62,638 nt of DNA from Clostridia bacterium 41_269. Its GTDB lineage: Bacteria; Bacillota; DTU086. Location of the stretch: assembly GCA_001508005.1 (NCBI GenBank), contig LGEZ01000011.1:1-62638 (forward strand). The letters run 5' to 3'. The position numbers and the translations under genes were made by a program. Position 1 is the first letter of the stretch; every line of letters begins with the position of its first letter. Of this stretch, positions 10,107 to 19,522 are shown in pieces. Below the pieces are notes generated by a model. It did not search any database and was not told the origin of the DNA. It was given only the letters and a program-made list of their open reading frames with translations.

Positions 10107-10139
10107 AAAATATCTTTTTCAGATTTGACCCCATTTTTT

Positions 10140-10790
10140 CTACTCCTCTTCAGGGGCTCTCTCTTCAGATTCTTCTGCTTTCTTTTCAACTTCCCCTTCC
10201 GCTGTTTCTTCTGCCTCTTCCTCCAATTCTTCTTCAGCAACAGTTACAGCAACTATGGTTGCAATTACAGTATCAGGATCGTTCAATATTTGAATATCTT
10301 CACTTACCTTAAGATCTCCCACAGTTATGCTGTCTCCGATACCCAAACCTGATATATCCACTTCAATGTGCTCGGGAATCTTAGTGGGAAGGCATCTGAT
10401 CTCCAGTTCCCTAAGAAACTGCTGCAGTACTCCTCCCTCTTTGATTCCAGGAGATTCTCCAACAAACACAACGGGAACTTCTGTTTCCAGCTCTTCCTTC
10501 AGGGAAACCTGATAAAAATCCACATGGAGTATTTCACCCTTAACGGGACCGCGCTGTATTTCCCTAATTAAAGTCATATACTCCTTATCATTAACCTTAA
10601 GTTTAATCAGCGCCCTTTCCCCGGCTTGGTTGATGATCCTCTCCAGATCCCTGGTCTGCACCTGAAGCGGGAGCGTTTCTACCTCCGGTCCATAAAGAAC
10701 GCTGGGAAGCATACCTTCCCTGCGGATTTTCTTTGCATATTCTTTTCCCGTTTTTTCGCGAACTTTAGCTTCTAAAGCTAACGCTTCCAT
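10140..10790 (-). CDS. ctc: Ribosomal protein bL25 / general stress protein Ctc
   Basis: 216 residues. A bL25 domain (about 1-90, binding 5S rRNA in the family) is joined to a TL5-type beta domain (about 95-185), then an acidic glutamate-rich tail of about 35 residues. The in-frame sequence back to 10919 is not family-like; ATG 10790 has GGGGAG ten bases upstream and begins MEALALEAKVREKTGK, as expected. It lies between prs and pth as in Bacillus, but here a plus-strand PRC-barrel gene is inserted between prs and ctc. Confidence 0.93.
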   Translation of the reverse strand: MEALALEAKVREKTGKEYAKKIRREGMLPSVLYGPEVETLPLQVQTRDLERIINQAGERALIKLKVNDKEYMTLIREIQRGPVKGEILHVDFYQVSLKEELETEVPVVFVGESPGIKEGGVLQQFLRELEIRCLPTKIPEHIEVDISGLGIGDSITVGDLKVSEDIQILNDPDTVIATIVAVTVAEEELEEEAEETAEGEVEKKAEESEERAPEEE

Positions 10791-10918
10791 TTCAAAAGCA
10801 CTCCCCTTCCTCTTGTTCCTAAGTATATCCCTAATTTTAGCATAATAAACTTTTCTTGTGAATAATATCCTTTTAGAAGATATAGAGTCTTCCATTAGTC
10901 CCTTAGGAGGTGACCGCA

Positions 10919-11618
10919 TTGTTGAAAAGATTAAGAAGCATACTGTCCATGCCCATTTTCAGCCTCGAAGAAGGCCAGCAGATAGGAAAAGTACGGGGTT
11001 TAGTAGTAGATCCCGAAACCTTTTCCGTTGCAGCAATTGTTACTGATAAACAGAGCTGGTTTGGAGATTATAAAATCATTCCCTATGAGAATGTGGTCAG
11101 CATTGGAGAACATGCCCTTACCATTGACAAAAAAAACCCATCTGGAAAAACCATCCAACATACCCCCAATATCCAAACTTATGAAAAAGAAGGTTCCCCT
11201 CATGGGGGGCAAAGTAATTTCAGAATCCGGCACCCTTCTGGGCATTGTTGAGGAGTTTACTTTTGATACTGAAACAGGAGAAATCAAAAGCATTGAGGTT
11301 TCAGGGAAATTCATTGAGAGCCTCTTTAAAGGGAAAATGTCTATTCCAGCCTCATCGGTAATAACCATCGGAACCGATGCCATCATAGTAAGCACAGATG
11401 CTCAAAAAAATCTCAAAAAACTAGACAGCCCCTTTAAGAAAAGTCTTAAATCCCTAAAATCCTCAAGCCAGAAACTTTTAAGAAGTACTAAGGAAAAAAC
11501 CAAAAAATGGAGCGACTCCCTCAACAATTCCCTGGAAAAGTTTACTGGAAGCAGCGGAAATGAAGCAGAAAACCTAAGCCCCCAAAACGAAAGTAATGAC
11601 CATCAAAATGAATCGTAA
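10919..11618 (+). pseudogene. PRC-barrel domain protein, interrupted by one-base homopolymer indel
   Basis: Two overlapping frames join into one protein with two PRC-barrel domains. The first frame starts at TTG 10919 (AGGAGG eight bases before) and gives a barrel to about 11128; the second runs from there to 11618, with the second barrel (GGKVISESGTLLGIVEEF) and a Lys/Ser-rich tail. The switch falls at an A8 run (11129-11136): with seven As the reading is ALTIDKKTHLEKPSNIP. This could be a sequencing indel, a real mutation or slippage. It points opposite to its neighbours. Function unknown; such proteins are often ribosome- or envelope-associated. Confidence 0.75.
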
Positions 11619-11662
11619 AATTATAGAAGAAAAAAATGAAAAATTCTTTTAAATAAATTTTT

Positions 11663-12616
11663 TTAATCAAAGAGCTCGCTTACGGAAAGATCTTTATGAA
11701 CACGCATTATGGCTTCTCCCAGCAGGGGAGCTACTGAAAGAACTTTAATTTTATCGATTTTTTTCTCTTCAGAAAGGGGTATGGTGTTGGTAACCAGCAC
11801 TTCTTTAATACACGAATTCTTTATGCGCTCCACCGCAGGCCCTGAAAGCACTGGATGGGTGCAGCATGCATAAACTTCCTTGGCACCATGTTCCATAACA
11901 GCCTGAGCACCCAGGGTAATGGTTCCCGCCGTGTCGATCATGTCATCAGTTATGATCACTGTTTTCCCTTTTACATCCCCTATAAGATGCATTATTTTGG
12001 CTTCATTGGGAGAGGGCCTGCGCTTTTCCAGAATAGCTATGTCAATTTCTGAACCCACTCTCTCTGCAAGTTCCCTAGCCCTAGTAACTCCCCCAAGGTC
12101 CGGGGATACCACAACCACATCCGTTAGATTTTTTTTCCTATAGTAATCTGCTAAAATCTTAGATCCTAAAAGATGGTCCACAGGGATGTCAAAGAAACCC
12201 TGGATTGCTCCTGCGTGGAGGTCCATAGCAATTACCCGCCTTGCACCCGCTGCCATAATCAAATTGGCAACCAGCTTTGCTGATATGGGATCCCTGGCTC
12301 TGGTTTTTCTTTCCTGCCTTGCATATCCATAATAGGGAATAACAGCTGTTATCCTTCTGGCAGAAGCCCTCCTCAGCGCATCTATCATAATAAGCAGTTC
12401 CATAAGATTTTCGTTAACCGGTGGGCACGTGGGCTGTATAACAAAGGCATCACAGCCCCTAACGCTTTCCCCTATGGTAAGGCTTATTTCTCCATCGCTG
12501 AACCTTCCCACTTTAGCTAATCCAAGGGGCACTCCGAGATAATCAGAAATTTCCTGTGCCAGCTGAGGGTTTGCGTTTCCCGTAAATATCTTCAGCTTGC
12601 TGTTGTTAATGTTCAT
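11663..12616 (-). CDS. prs: Ribose-phosphate pyrophosphokinase
   Basis: 317 residues, full length for class I PRPP synthetase. Visible signatures: [15 protein letters not shown] at the N-terminus, FSDGE, the ATP/ribose-phosphate loop [19 protein letters not shown], and the PRPP-binding [13 protein letters not shown]. It makes PRPP from ribose-5-phosphate and ATP for nucleotides, His and Trp. It follows glmU in the same direction, the order seen in Bacillus (glmU-prs-ctc). GGGAGG lies 11 bases before the ATG. Confidence 0.97.
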   Translation of the reverse strand: MNINNSKLKIFTGNANPQLAQEISDYLGVPLGLAKVGRFSDGEISLTIGESVRGCDAFVIQPTCPPVNENLMELLIMIDALRRASARRITAVIPYYGYARQERKTRARDPISAKLVANLIMAAGARRVIAMDLHAGAIQGFFDIPVDHLLGSKILADYYRKKNLTDVVVVSPDLGGVTRARELAERVGSEIDIAILEKRRPSPNEAKIMHLIGDVKGKTVIITDDMIDTAGTITLGAQAVMEHGAKEVYACCTHPVLSGPAVERIKNSCIKEVLVTNTIPLSEEKKIDKIKVLSVAPLLGEAIMRVHKDLSVSELFD

Positions 12617-12732
12617 TTTTGTTATTACCTCCCGTCCCCCCGTTATCCATTTGTTCCATATGCTCTATGGAACACCCTCAATTTTTTTCGCCCTTTTACG
12701 GCATAATCCTTTATAAAATGAGGATTTTTTTC

Positions 12733-14109
12733 TTAGTCGTCATCTTTCTTTTTCTTCTTTCTAACCCAGCCTTCGATATTTTTCTGCTTTTCCCGAGCAA
12801 TGGCAAGGGCTTCCTTCGGAACATCTCTGGTTATGGTTGATCCTGCAGCCACAAAAGCCCTTTTTCCGATCTTCACCGGAGCCACGAGGCTAGTGTTGCT
12901 GCCGATAAAAGCTCCTTCGTCAATAAAAGTTTTCCACTTTCTTTCTCCATCATAATTGCACGTTATGGTGCCAGCTCCTATATTCACATTTTCCTCAATC
13001 TCCGCATCCCCCACATAGGAAAGATGGGGCACCTTGCTTCCTTCACCAATTTTTGATTTCTTTATTTCCACAAAATCTCCCACTTTTACATAATCCTTAA
13101 GCACCGTCTCCGGCCTTATATGGGCAAAGGGACCCACTTTGCAGTGGGAACCGATCCTGCTTTCCAGAACCACTGAATTCCTTATCACCGTATCTCTTCC
13201 CACCACACAGTCCACTATGGTGGTAAAGGGACCAATTCGGCAGTCCTCTCCTATTTCTGTATTTCCTTCTATAATGGTAAAGGGATAAATTACGGTATCA
13301 GGAGCTATCACAACGCCGGAATCAATTTTTGTGGTTTCGGGATCTAAAATGGTAACCCCGGAAAGCATAAGCTCCTCATTTTTCCGCAGCCTCATGATGC
13401 GGTCTGCTTCAGCCAGCTGAATGCGGTCATTTATTCCCATTATCTCTGTGGGATCTTCTGTCATTAAGGCGGAAACTTTCTTTCCTTCATCAAAAAATAT
13501 CCCTATTACATCCGTTAAATAGTACTCACCCTGTGCATTTTGGGTATCGATTTTCTCAAGGGCTTCAAAAAGCTCCCTTCTGCTGAAAACATAGGTCCCC
13601 GAATTTACCTCTTTAATTTCCAGCTCCTTTGGAGAAGCATCCCGATGCTCCACAATACCCCTGACATTTCCAGCATCATCCCTGATAATCCTTCCGTACC
13701 CTTCAGGGTTGGGAATCTCTGCCGTTAGTACTGTGGCATAGCTTTTATTTTCAACGTGATAATCTATGAGCTTTTTCAGAGTTTCCGGCTTTATTAAGGG
13801 CGCATCCCCGCACAGCACCAGCACATGTTCCACAGAGGGCTTTAAAGCATCCCTGCACTGATAAAGGGCATGTCCTGTGCCCAGCTGCTGCTCCTGAACC
13901 ACATAGGAAATATCTTCAAACTCATCCAGGACCATATCTCTGCCGTGTCCCAAAACCACGAGTATATCATTAACTCCAGCTTTTTCAGCAGCTTCAAGGA
14001 CATGCTGGAGCATGGGCTTCCCTCCAACGGGGTGTAGAACCTTTGGGTATTTGGAACGCATGCGTTTTCCCAAACCCGCAGCTAAAATTACCCCTGCAAT
14101 CTCCCCCAC
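12733..14109 (-). CDS. glmU: Bifunctional GlmU (UDP-GlcNAc pyrophosphorylase / glucosamine-1-phosphate acetyltransferase)
   Basis: 458 residues. The N-terminal uridylyltransferase has the LAAGLGKRMRSKYPKVLHP loop; the C-terminal half is a left-handed beta helix of hexapeptide repeats with the acetyltransferase site (around SYVGDAEIEENVNIGAG). It makes UDP-GlcNAc for peptidoglycan. The frame reaches ATG 14145, but GTG 14109 has a clear AAGGGGG eight bases upstream and gives the usual length, so I prefer it. The lysine-rich C-terminus is unusually charged. Confidence 0.95.
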   Translation of the reverse strand: MGEIAGVILAAGLGKRMRSKYPKVLHPVGGKPMLQHVLEAAEKAGVNDILVVLGHGRDMVLDEFEDISYVVQEQQLGTGHALYQCRDALKPSVEHVLVLCGDAPLIKPETLKKLIDYHVENKSYATVLTAEIPNPEGYGRIIRDDAGNVRGIVEHRDASPKELEIKEVNSGTYVFSRRELFEALEKIDTQNAQGEYYLTDVIGIFFDEGKKVSALMTEDPTEIMGINDRIQLAEADRIMRLRKNEELMLSGVTILDPETTKIDSGVVIAPDTVIYPFTIIEGNTEIGEDCRIGPFTTIVDCVVGRDTVIRNSVVLESRIGSHCKVGPFAHIRPETVLKDYVKVGDFVEIKKSKIGEGSKVPHLSYVGDAEIEENVNIGAGTITCNYDGERKWKTFIDEGAFIGSNTSLVAPVKIGKRAFVAAGSTITRDVPKEALAIAREKQKNIEGWVRKKKKKDDD

Positions 14110-14182
14110 GGCACTTACCCCCTTTTTTCCCCTGTTTTTATCCATTTATTTAAACATGCAAAAAAGAATGAAGCAGGTAACC

Positions 14183-14950
14183 TCATAAGGTCGTTAGCAG
14201 AACCTGCTCCACCAATTCAAGGTCGCTGGGTTTATCAATGTCCATACCTATTTCGGGATAATTGCACTGCACTGCCATTCCCTTTATTTCAAGGAGTTGG
14301 GAAAATTTCTCTTCCGCTTCCCTTAAGGTAAGCTTCCCCATAAGATATTTTATAATAAAGCTGAAGCCTATGAGCCTGCAGAGGGCTAGAGGACTTTTTC
14401 TAAGAGCTATTAGCTTTTCCGCTATTTCCACCCTGGGCTCAATGATTTCAGGCCTCACCAGGAAGACATTTCCCCCTGTAAAGGTTCCTTCCACCAACCG
14501 CACGTAGGTTCTGTGTGCTCCAGGAAATTTGCTCTCACTTACCCTCTTCTCTATAATGGGATAGTATAAATCTGCTTCCCCTTTTTTAATACAGGTTTCA
14601 ATGAAATCTGTTAGGGCATCGGGACTTATCAAAGGAATGTCGCTGCTGGCAATCACAACATACTCCGTAAATCCCACTGCCCTAACCCCGTTGAGGACAG
14701 ACTTCACAGCGGTGCTTCCTGCTTCCACCAGCTCAACCCTGGAGGATTGGGCATACTTTTTTTCAAGATCCTTTACGGGTCCCACTAAAGCAATTCTATC
14801 AATGAACTTAGTTTTTTCCAGAGCTTTAACAACATATTCCACCATCAGGTGTTCTCCAATGGGTATCAGCGCTTCGCTTTCCACACCGGTATGTTTCCTA
14901 AGCTTCTTCGATGTGCTGCCGCCAGCAAGTACCACTGCATTTATTATCAT
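14183..14950 (-). CDS. MobA/GlmU-like nucleotidyltransferase of unknown substrate
   Basis: 255 residues. The N-terminus has a nucleotidyltransferase loop (NAVVLAGGSTSKKLRK), and VVIASSDIPLISPDAL around residue 110 resembles the metal-binding Asp region. There is no hexapeptide domain. The start is ATG 14950, with AAAGGGG upstream. It lies between a GntR-type gene and glmU on the same strand and is co-oriented with ispE. A molybdenum-cofactor, sugar or lipid-head-group transferase are all possible; the sequence does not decide. Confidence 0.75.
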   Translation of the reverse strand: MIINAVVLAGGSTSKKLRKHTGVESEALIPIGEHLMVEYVVKALEKTKFIDRIALVGPVKDLEKKYAQSSRVELVEAGSTAVKSVLNGVRAVGFTEYVVIASSDIPLISPDALTDFIETCIKKGEADLYYPIIEKRVSESKFPGAHRTYVRLVEGTFTGGNVFLVRPEIIEPRVEIAEKLIALRKSPLALCRLIGFSFIIKYLMGKLTLREAEEKFSQLLEIKGMAVQCNYPEIGMDIDKPSDLELVEQVLLTTL

Positions 14951-14964
14951 AGCAGGTACCCCTT

Positions 14965-15693
14965 TCAAGGATTTTTAAATTCCGCTGCATCCTTCGGCGG
15001 TTCCCCGTGAAACTCTGGGTGATCCTTTAAAGCCTCCATCATGCTGTTTTCCGCATTCTCAATGTGTTCCTGAGCCAGAGCCTTGGCAAGGGAGCTATCC
15101 CCCTGGGAAATGGCTTTTACCAGCCTTTCATGCTCATCAAGGGTCTGCTTAATACGGCCTGGATAGGATAAAGTGGTGCTTCTGAAACGCTGGATCTGCT
15201 CTCTCAGCTTATTTATCAGCTGAACAAGTCTGGCATTTCTGCTGGCTTTATATATGAGATCGTGAAGCTCCGTATCGCTCTGGACCACTTTTTCAAAATC
15301 CCCTTCTCGGGAAGCCTCTGCTACTTTCTCCAAACAGCGGTACAGCTCTTCTATCTCAGACTCCGTTATTCTTTTTGCAGCCAGCTCTGCAGCCAAAGAT
15401 TCCAATGCTGCCCTTATTTCGAAAACATCTGCGATATCCTTTATGGTAATTCCTGCAACATATGCCCCCTTACGGGGTATCATAACCACCAAGCCTTCCA
15501 GCTCAAGCTTTCTTATGGCTTCTCTGATGGGAGTTCTGCTCACCCCTAAATCCTCTGCCAGCTGCAGTTCCATGAGCCTTTCTCCGGGCTTCAAGGTGCC
15601 GTTTATTATGGCTTCCCTTAAGGCTTCAAAAACAATATCCCTTAAGGGCTTGTATTCATCAATTTTTATGGGCGACAGTCTTCTCTCTCCCAT
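14965..15693 (-). CDS. GntR family regulator, FadR/FCD subfamily
   Basis: 242 residues: a winged-helix N-terminus (about 10-80, PGERLMELQLAEDLGVSRTP) and an all-helical FCD domain (about 90-225) with the histidines expected to bind a metal (ELHDL, DEHERL, QEHIENA). The family senses organic acids or other small ligands and represses neighbours. It starts inside the 3' end of ispE (28-base overlap), so it is probably co-transcribed. In Bacillus the gene after ispE is purR, a different family. Its ligand is unknown. Confidence 0.9.
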   Translation of the reverse strand: MGERRLSPIKIDEYKPLRDIVFEALREAIINGTLKPGERLMELQLAEDLGVSRTPIREAIRKLELEGLVVMIPRKGAYVAGITIKDIADVFEIRAALESLAAELAAKRITESEIEELYRCLEKVAEASREGDFEKVVQSDTELHDLIYKASRNARLVQLINKLREQIQRFRSTTLSYPGRIKQTLDEHERLVKAISQGDSSLAKALAQEHIENAENSMMEALKDHPEFHGEPPKDAAEFKNP

Positions 15694-16601
15694 ATTTTCC
15701 CCCCTTTACTCCTATTTATAATTATACTTCCATAATTGACAGTGCGGGCGATATAAATTTTCCATGGATAATTAAACTTTAACAATCTCTGCCGTATTCT
15801 AAACACTTCTTCCCTGCTGGAAACCACGCCGCAGACTGTGGGACCGCTGCCGCACATAAGCACCTTCCTACAGCCCTCCCCGCTCAAAACCTCCATAATA
15901 TCTTTAACCTGGGGATACAGGGAAGCCGTTACCCCCTCCAGCATATTTACCATATGGGGCGCAGCACTGATCAGATCATTCCTGTATAGGGCCGTAAGAA
16001 GCTGCCCATGGCTGGGCCGGATTTTTATATCCTTTTCCATTGAATCAAACTTTTCATAAATCTCCTTTGTGGAAACTCCAAAGGAGGGCTTAACCAGCAC
16101 AAACCACAATGTGGGAATGGGGGAAAGCTTTTTAAGCTTTTCTCCAATTCCCTGAGCCAAAGCCGTGCCTCCCCTTATAAAAAAGGGCACATCAGCTCCC
16201 ACATCCTTCGCCAAGTCAGCGAATTCCTCCTCTGAAAGTCCCCCTTTCCACAGAAGGTTCAATGCCCGCAGCACCGCTGCAGCATCGGAACTTCCTCCAC
16301 CGAGACCCGCAGCAGATGGTATGCCTTTTTCAATACTTATCCAAGCTCCTTTTTTTATCCCCAAAACCTTCTTAAGCCTATCCGCAGCCTTGTATGCTAG
16401 ATTATCCCTGCCCCCAGGAACCCCAGGACAGCTGCATTCCACAAATATGCCGTCGGGCTCAGTTTTAACCCTTATCCTGTCGCAGAGGCTTATGGACTGC
16501 ATAACGGAAACTATATTATGATACCCGTCTTCCCTCTTTGAAAGAATTTCAAGGGTCAAATTAATTTTAGCATAAGCCTGAACCAAAATCTCTCTTTTCA
16601 T
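15666..16601 (-). CDS. ispE: 4-diphosphocytidyl-2-C-methyl-D-erythritol kinase
   Basis: 311 residues of GHMP-kinase type. The family motifs are AYAKINLTLEILSKREDGYH at the N-terminus, PSAAGLGGGSSDAAA (ATP loop, around residue 95) and a C-terminal MCGSGPTVCG. It phosphorylates CDP-methylerythritol in the non-mevalonate isoprenoid pathway. I start it at ATG 16601, just after GGGAGG. It heads a run ispE-gntR-nucleotidyltransferase-glmU; the Bacillus partners veg and sspF are separated from it here by the 16.8-26.6 kb insertion, and I find no sspF. Confidence 0.95.
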   Translation of the reverse strand: MKREILVQAYAKINLTLEILSKREDGYHNIVSVMQSISLCDRIRVKTEPDGIFVECSCPGVPGGRDNLAYKAADRLKKVLGIKKGAWISIEKGIPSAAGLGGGSSDAAAVLRALNLLWKGGLSEEEFADLAKDVGADVPFFIRGGTALAQGIGEKLKKLSPIPTLWFVLVKPSFGVSTKEIYEKFDSMEKDIKIRPSHGQLLTALYRNDLISAAPHMVNMLEGVTASLYPQVKDIMEVLSGEGCRKVLMCGSGPTVCGVVSSREEVFRIRQRLLKFNYPWKIYIARTVNYGSIIINRSKGGKIWEREDCRP

Positions 16602-16853
16602 ACTGCCTCCCACAGCAGATTTTTAATATATAAAAATAAATACTGATAAAAATAAATTAAATATTGAGCCTGCTTTTCCCTTTATTGAAAAAATTTCTCC
16701 TTTTTATGTTTCATTTTCCCCATTTCCTGCCAAATTATTTTGTTTTTTTTAATTTCCAGTCTATTAAAACCTACCTAAAAAATACCTCAAAATGCTGGTT
16801 AAAAAAACAAAAATTATCAATAACTTTATAAGTTATAAGAGGGAGGTTGTTTG

Positions 16854-18245
16854 ATGAAAAAAATTTATAACCCCACTCTAAAATTTATTATTTCCGCATT
16901 TCTTTTTATTCTCTTATGCCTCATACAGACATATCCAAGCGCCTCCGCTCAGACTCATTCGGGAATAAATGGTGGGAAACCAGCTTTTCATACCCTTAAG
17001 GGGTGTCTTTGAGGAGCTGAATTTTAATGTGGTTTGGAATGGAACCGACAAAACCATTACCATTAAAAGCACCGAAGGAAAAGAAATAAAGCTCCAGGTG
17101 GGCAGCAGAAAAGTTTACGTTTCCGGAAACAGCACAAACCTTCAAAACCCCCCTCATTAAAAACGGTATTTGTATATGTGCCCTTGCGCTTCACCACAGA
17201 AACCCTTGGAGCCCAAATAAATTGGGACCCAACCACCTATAATGGCAAAAATATTCTGGTGCAGGCCCAAAGCAACGCAAAAAGGGGAAGCATATCTAAC
17301 TATACCCGAACGGTAAACGGTATCACCGCCAGAGTAGTCGAAATTCCTCCGGGAACAGCAAAGGCAGATGTGGTTTTAGGGCAAAACAGTGTGGGAGGAT
17401 TGGAAAACTTGGCACCCATGGCATCCCGATCCGGTGCCGTTGCTGCAATTAACGGAACCTTCTTTGAAGCCTACGGCGGAATATCGGAGCCCTAGGGTAC
17501 CCTGATAAAAAACGGTAAACTCATTCACGTGTGAAACACAGGCACCATCGTGGGCATAACCCAGTCTGGACAGGTAAAGATGGCTCCCCTAAGAATCAGT
17601 ATTGAAGGAGCAGTAAATGACTCCTACAGCTGGCCCAACAACTGGTATGCATACGGGTTCAACCGCACTTCCAGCAGAACGGGAGCATACATCTACACTC
17701 CCGAAAGGGGAAGCCGAATAGGTTTCAGTAGCAGAATTTCCATAGTGGTTTCTCAGGGGAAAGTAGTCCGCATTGCAGAAGGTGAAAATGTAACGATTCC
17801 AAATGACGGCTATGTCATCAACTTCACCGGAGCAGAAAAGGATCTCGCCCAAAGATTCAGCGTGGGAGACAAGGTAAGCTACAGGGTCGTGTTCAAAAAC
17901 ACAGGGGGAGAAAGCTGGGATAATGTGGTAACGGCAGTGGGAGCAGGGCCCCATCTGGTAACAAAGGGTGTAATCACAGTTAATCCCACGGGAGAAGGAT
18001 TTACAAGTGCCAAAATACTCAGCATATCCGGAGCCCGCAGCGCCATTGGGGTAAAAAGAGACGGCACCATTCTCCTGGTGACTGTGCCAGGGACTACCAT
18101 AAGACAGCTTGCCAATATCATGCAGAAACTGGGAGCATATGACGCCATGAACCTCGATGGGGGAGCTTCGTCGGGACTTTGGCTAAAAGGCAAATACATA
18201 ACACGACCGGGAAGGCTTCTGAGCAATGCCCTGATTTTTATATAA
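16854..18245 (+). pseudogene. Decayed secreted protein: copper-amine-oxidase-like stalk plus phosphodiester-glycosidase domain
   Basis: Fragments in successive frames give a signal peptide (ATG 16854 to TGA 17010-17012), a copper-amine-oxidase-N-like domain (16969-17150) and a NAGPA-type glycosidase domain (17157-18245, ending MNLDGGASSGLWLKG...LLSNALIF). Lesions: a frame change with apparent loss of sequence near 16970, a frame change at the C6 run 17148-17153, and in-frame TAG 17493-17495 and TGA 17532-17534 inside otherwise continuous homology. The start has GGGAGG upstream. Multiple independent lesions argue for a true pseudogene. Confidence 0.85.
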
Positions 18246-18340
18246 ATTTTTTTTATTTTTTACTTTCAAATAAAAGGATTTCAAAATATACAAATGTAAT
18301 TTACCAAAATAAAAAATATTCTAAAATGGGGGAATAAAAT

Positions 18341-18625
18341 TTGAACAATATAAAAGTCACCAACTTTATGGAAGTATGCGTAAAGGAATTCTTGGACGAC
18401 GTTTTAAAAAAGTATCCAGACGTCTGCCAATGCGACCAGTGCCGTTCGGACATTGCAGCCCTTGCGTTAAACAATCTACCGCCCAAATACACCACAACGG
18501 ACCTGGGACAAATCTACTCAAAAATAGAGCTGTTGGACAGTCAGCACAGAACTGATATCTATAAAGCAGTAACCCAGGCAGTAGAATGCGTTCGCAAAAA
18601 TCCCCGCCATGAAATTAAAAAATAA
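18341..18625 (+). CDS. comFB: ComFB-like late competence protein
   Basis: 94 residues matching the ComFB family: MEVCVKEFLDDVLKKYPDVC near the N-terminus, then CQCDQCRSDIAALALNNLPPKY with paired cysteines that could bind zinc. The Bacillus gene lies in the comF operon; the molecular role is not settled, and some homologues bind cyclic dinucleotides. Start TTG 18341 has a GGGGG box eight bases upstream. No comFA or comFC is nearby. Confidence 0.9.
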   Translation: MNNIKVTNFMEVCVKEFLDDVLKKYPDVCQCDQCRSDIAALALNNLPPKYTTTDLGQIYSKIELLDSQHRTDIYKAVTQAVECVRKNPRHEIKK

Positions 18626-18638
18626 AAATTATATTTTT

Positions 18639-18736
18639 AAAACCTTCCTTCGGGCATTGCAGGACCCCCATGCATAAAATATTACGGCGCTGAAATTTCA
18701 GGGGATCTCCAATGTGCTGTGAAGGGAGGTTTTTTG
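18639..18736 (+). promoter_or_regulatory. Long imperfect hairpin covering the ldt ribosome binding site
   Basis: The arm AAAACCTTCCTTC (18639 onward) can pair with GAAGGGAGGTTTT (to ~18733); further inward GCATTG pairs with CAATGTGC and ACCCC with GGGG. The 3' arm contains the GGGAGG used by the L,D-transpeptidase start at 18739 and is followed by a T-rich tail. It may serve as the comFB terminator, as a translational control hairpin, or both. No known riboswitch core is recognised. Confidence 0.55.
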
Positions 18737-18738
18737 TT

Positions 18739-19086
18739 TTGGTTAAAATCACCATCCACCTTTCCCAAAGACGCCTGTATTTTTACAAAAACGAAAGCCT
18801 CATAAATTCCTACCCCGTAGCTGTGGGAAAACCCTCCACTCCCACACCCCCAGGAAAATGGAAGATAATAAACAAAGTCATCAATCCAGGAGGAACATTA
18901 GGCACCCGATGGATGGGTCTTAACATTCCCGCTGACGACGGAGCTTACGGCATACACGGAACCAACCAGCCGTGGTCCATTGGAAAAGCTGTTTCCAACG
19001 GCTGCATAAGGATGTTCAACAAAGACATTGAAGAAATCTTTCCCATAACCCCCGTGGGCACAAAGGTTTACATATACGAAAAATAA
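18739..19086 (+). CDS. L,D-transpeptidase (YkuD domain)
   Basis: 115 residues from TTG 18739, which has GGGAGG nine bases upstream; an in-frame ATG at 18712 lacks a good site. The whole protein is one YkuD domain with the catalytic block GIHGTNQPWSIGKAVSNGCIRM (His and Cys). The family makes 3-3 crosslinks in peptidoglycan. There is no signal peptide or LysM, unlike Bacillus YkuD, so how it reaches the wall is unclear; several short clostridial homologues look the same. Confidence 0.88.
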   Translation: MVKITIHLSQRRLYFYKNESLINSYPVAVGKPSTPTPPGKWKIINKVINPGGTLGTRWMGLNIPADDGAYGIHGTNQPWSIGKAVSNGCIRMFNKDIEEIFPITPVGTKVYIYEK

Positions 19087-19186
19087 TTAAAAATAAACAT
19101 CCTTTTTTACCAAAAACATTCAAAATTTAAATTCTAATGCTGGGGAAAAATAAAAAAAAACAATTTAAGAAAGGAGCTGTATCTTA

Positions 19187-19435
19187 GTGGCCAATCAAAA
19201 TATCATGTGCACCGTTAGCAGCTGTCATTACTGGACCCAGGGAAACCGCTGCAACGCAGATCAGATCCTTGTAACTTCTGATGCTATGGCGCAAAAGCAG
19301 CCGGACAGCATTGATGCCCCACGAGCCGAAGCCCTTCAAACAGTTTCTGCAAATTCCAGCATGGAAACCTGCTGCAAAACATTTGTACACAAAAATTCCG
19401 ACAAAACTAATGCTGACGGCATCAAAAAACAGTAA
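19187..19435 (+). CDS. DUF1540 cysteine-rich small protein
   Basis: 82 residues. The N-terminal part MCTVSSCHYWTQGNRCNAD with CTVxxC...C spacing is the DUF1540 signature; two more cysteines (TCCKTF) occur near residue 63. Metal binding is likely; function unknown. The GTG start has AAGGAG 11 bases before it. It is found in many spore-forming clostridia. Confidence 0.85.
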   Translation: MANQNIMCTVSSCHYWTQGNRCNADQILVTSDAMAQKQPDSIDAPRAEALQTVSANSSMETCCKTFVHKNSDKTNADGIKKQ

Positions 19436-19450
19436 TTAATACCTTCCTTA

Positions 19451-19472
19451 TCGGGGCAGGTGCCTGCCCCGA
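19451..19472. repeat. Perfect GC-rich inverted repeat after DUF1540 gene
   Basis: Ten-base arms TCGGGGCAGG and CCTGCCCCGA separated by TG. It lies 15 bases past the DUF1540 stop. There is no following T-run, so it is a stable hairpin without a classical terminator tail. Confidence 0.7.
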
Positions 19473-19522
19473 ACCATACCACCCTTATCCCCCCCCTTCA
19501 ATTCCCCAAAGCTCTTCAAAAT

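Noticed and set aside
11129-11136. Programmed frameshifting in the PRC-barrel gene
   Set aside because: An A8 run can slip, but three other genes show similar one-base homopolymer breaks, and there is no downstream pseudoknot or stem that I can see; an indel is simpler.
16620-16850. Possible sspF or other small spore protein gene upstream of ispE
   Set aside because: The stretch is very AT-rich with stops in all frames and shows no small acid-soluble protein motif.
17493-17534. Recoded stops (TAG as pyrrolysine, TGA as selenocysteine) in the glycosidase gene
   Set aside because: The same gene also has two frame changes and apparent lost sequence, no selenocysteine-type hairpin is evident after the TGA, and the positions are not catalytic.
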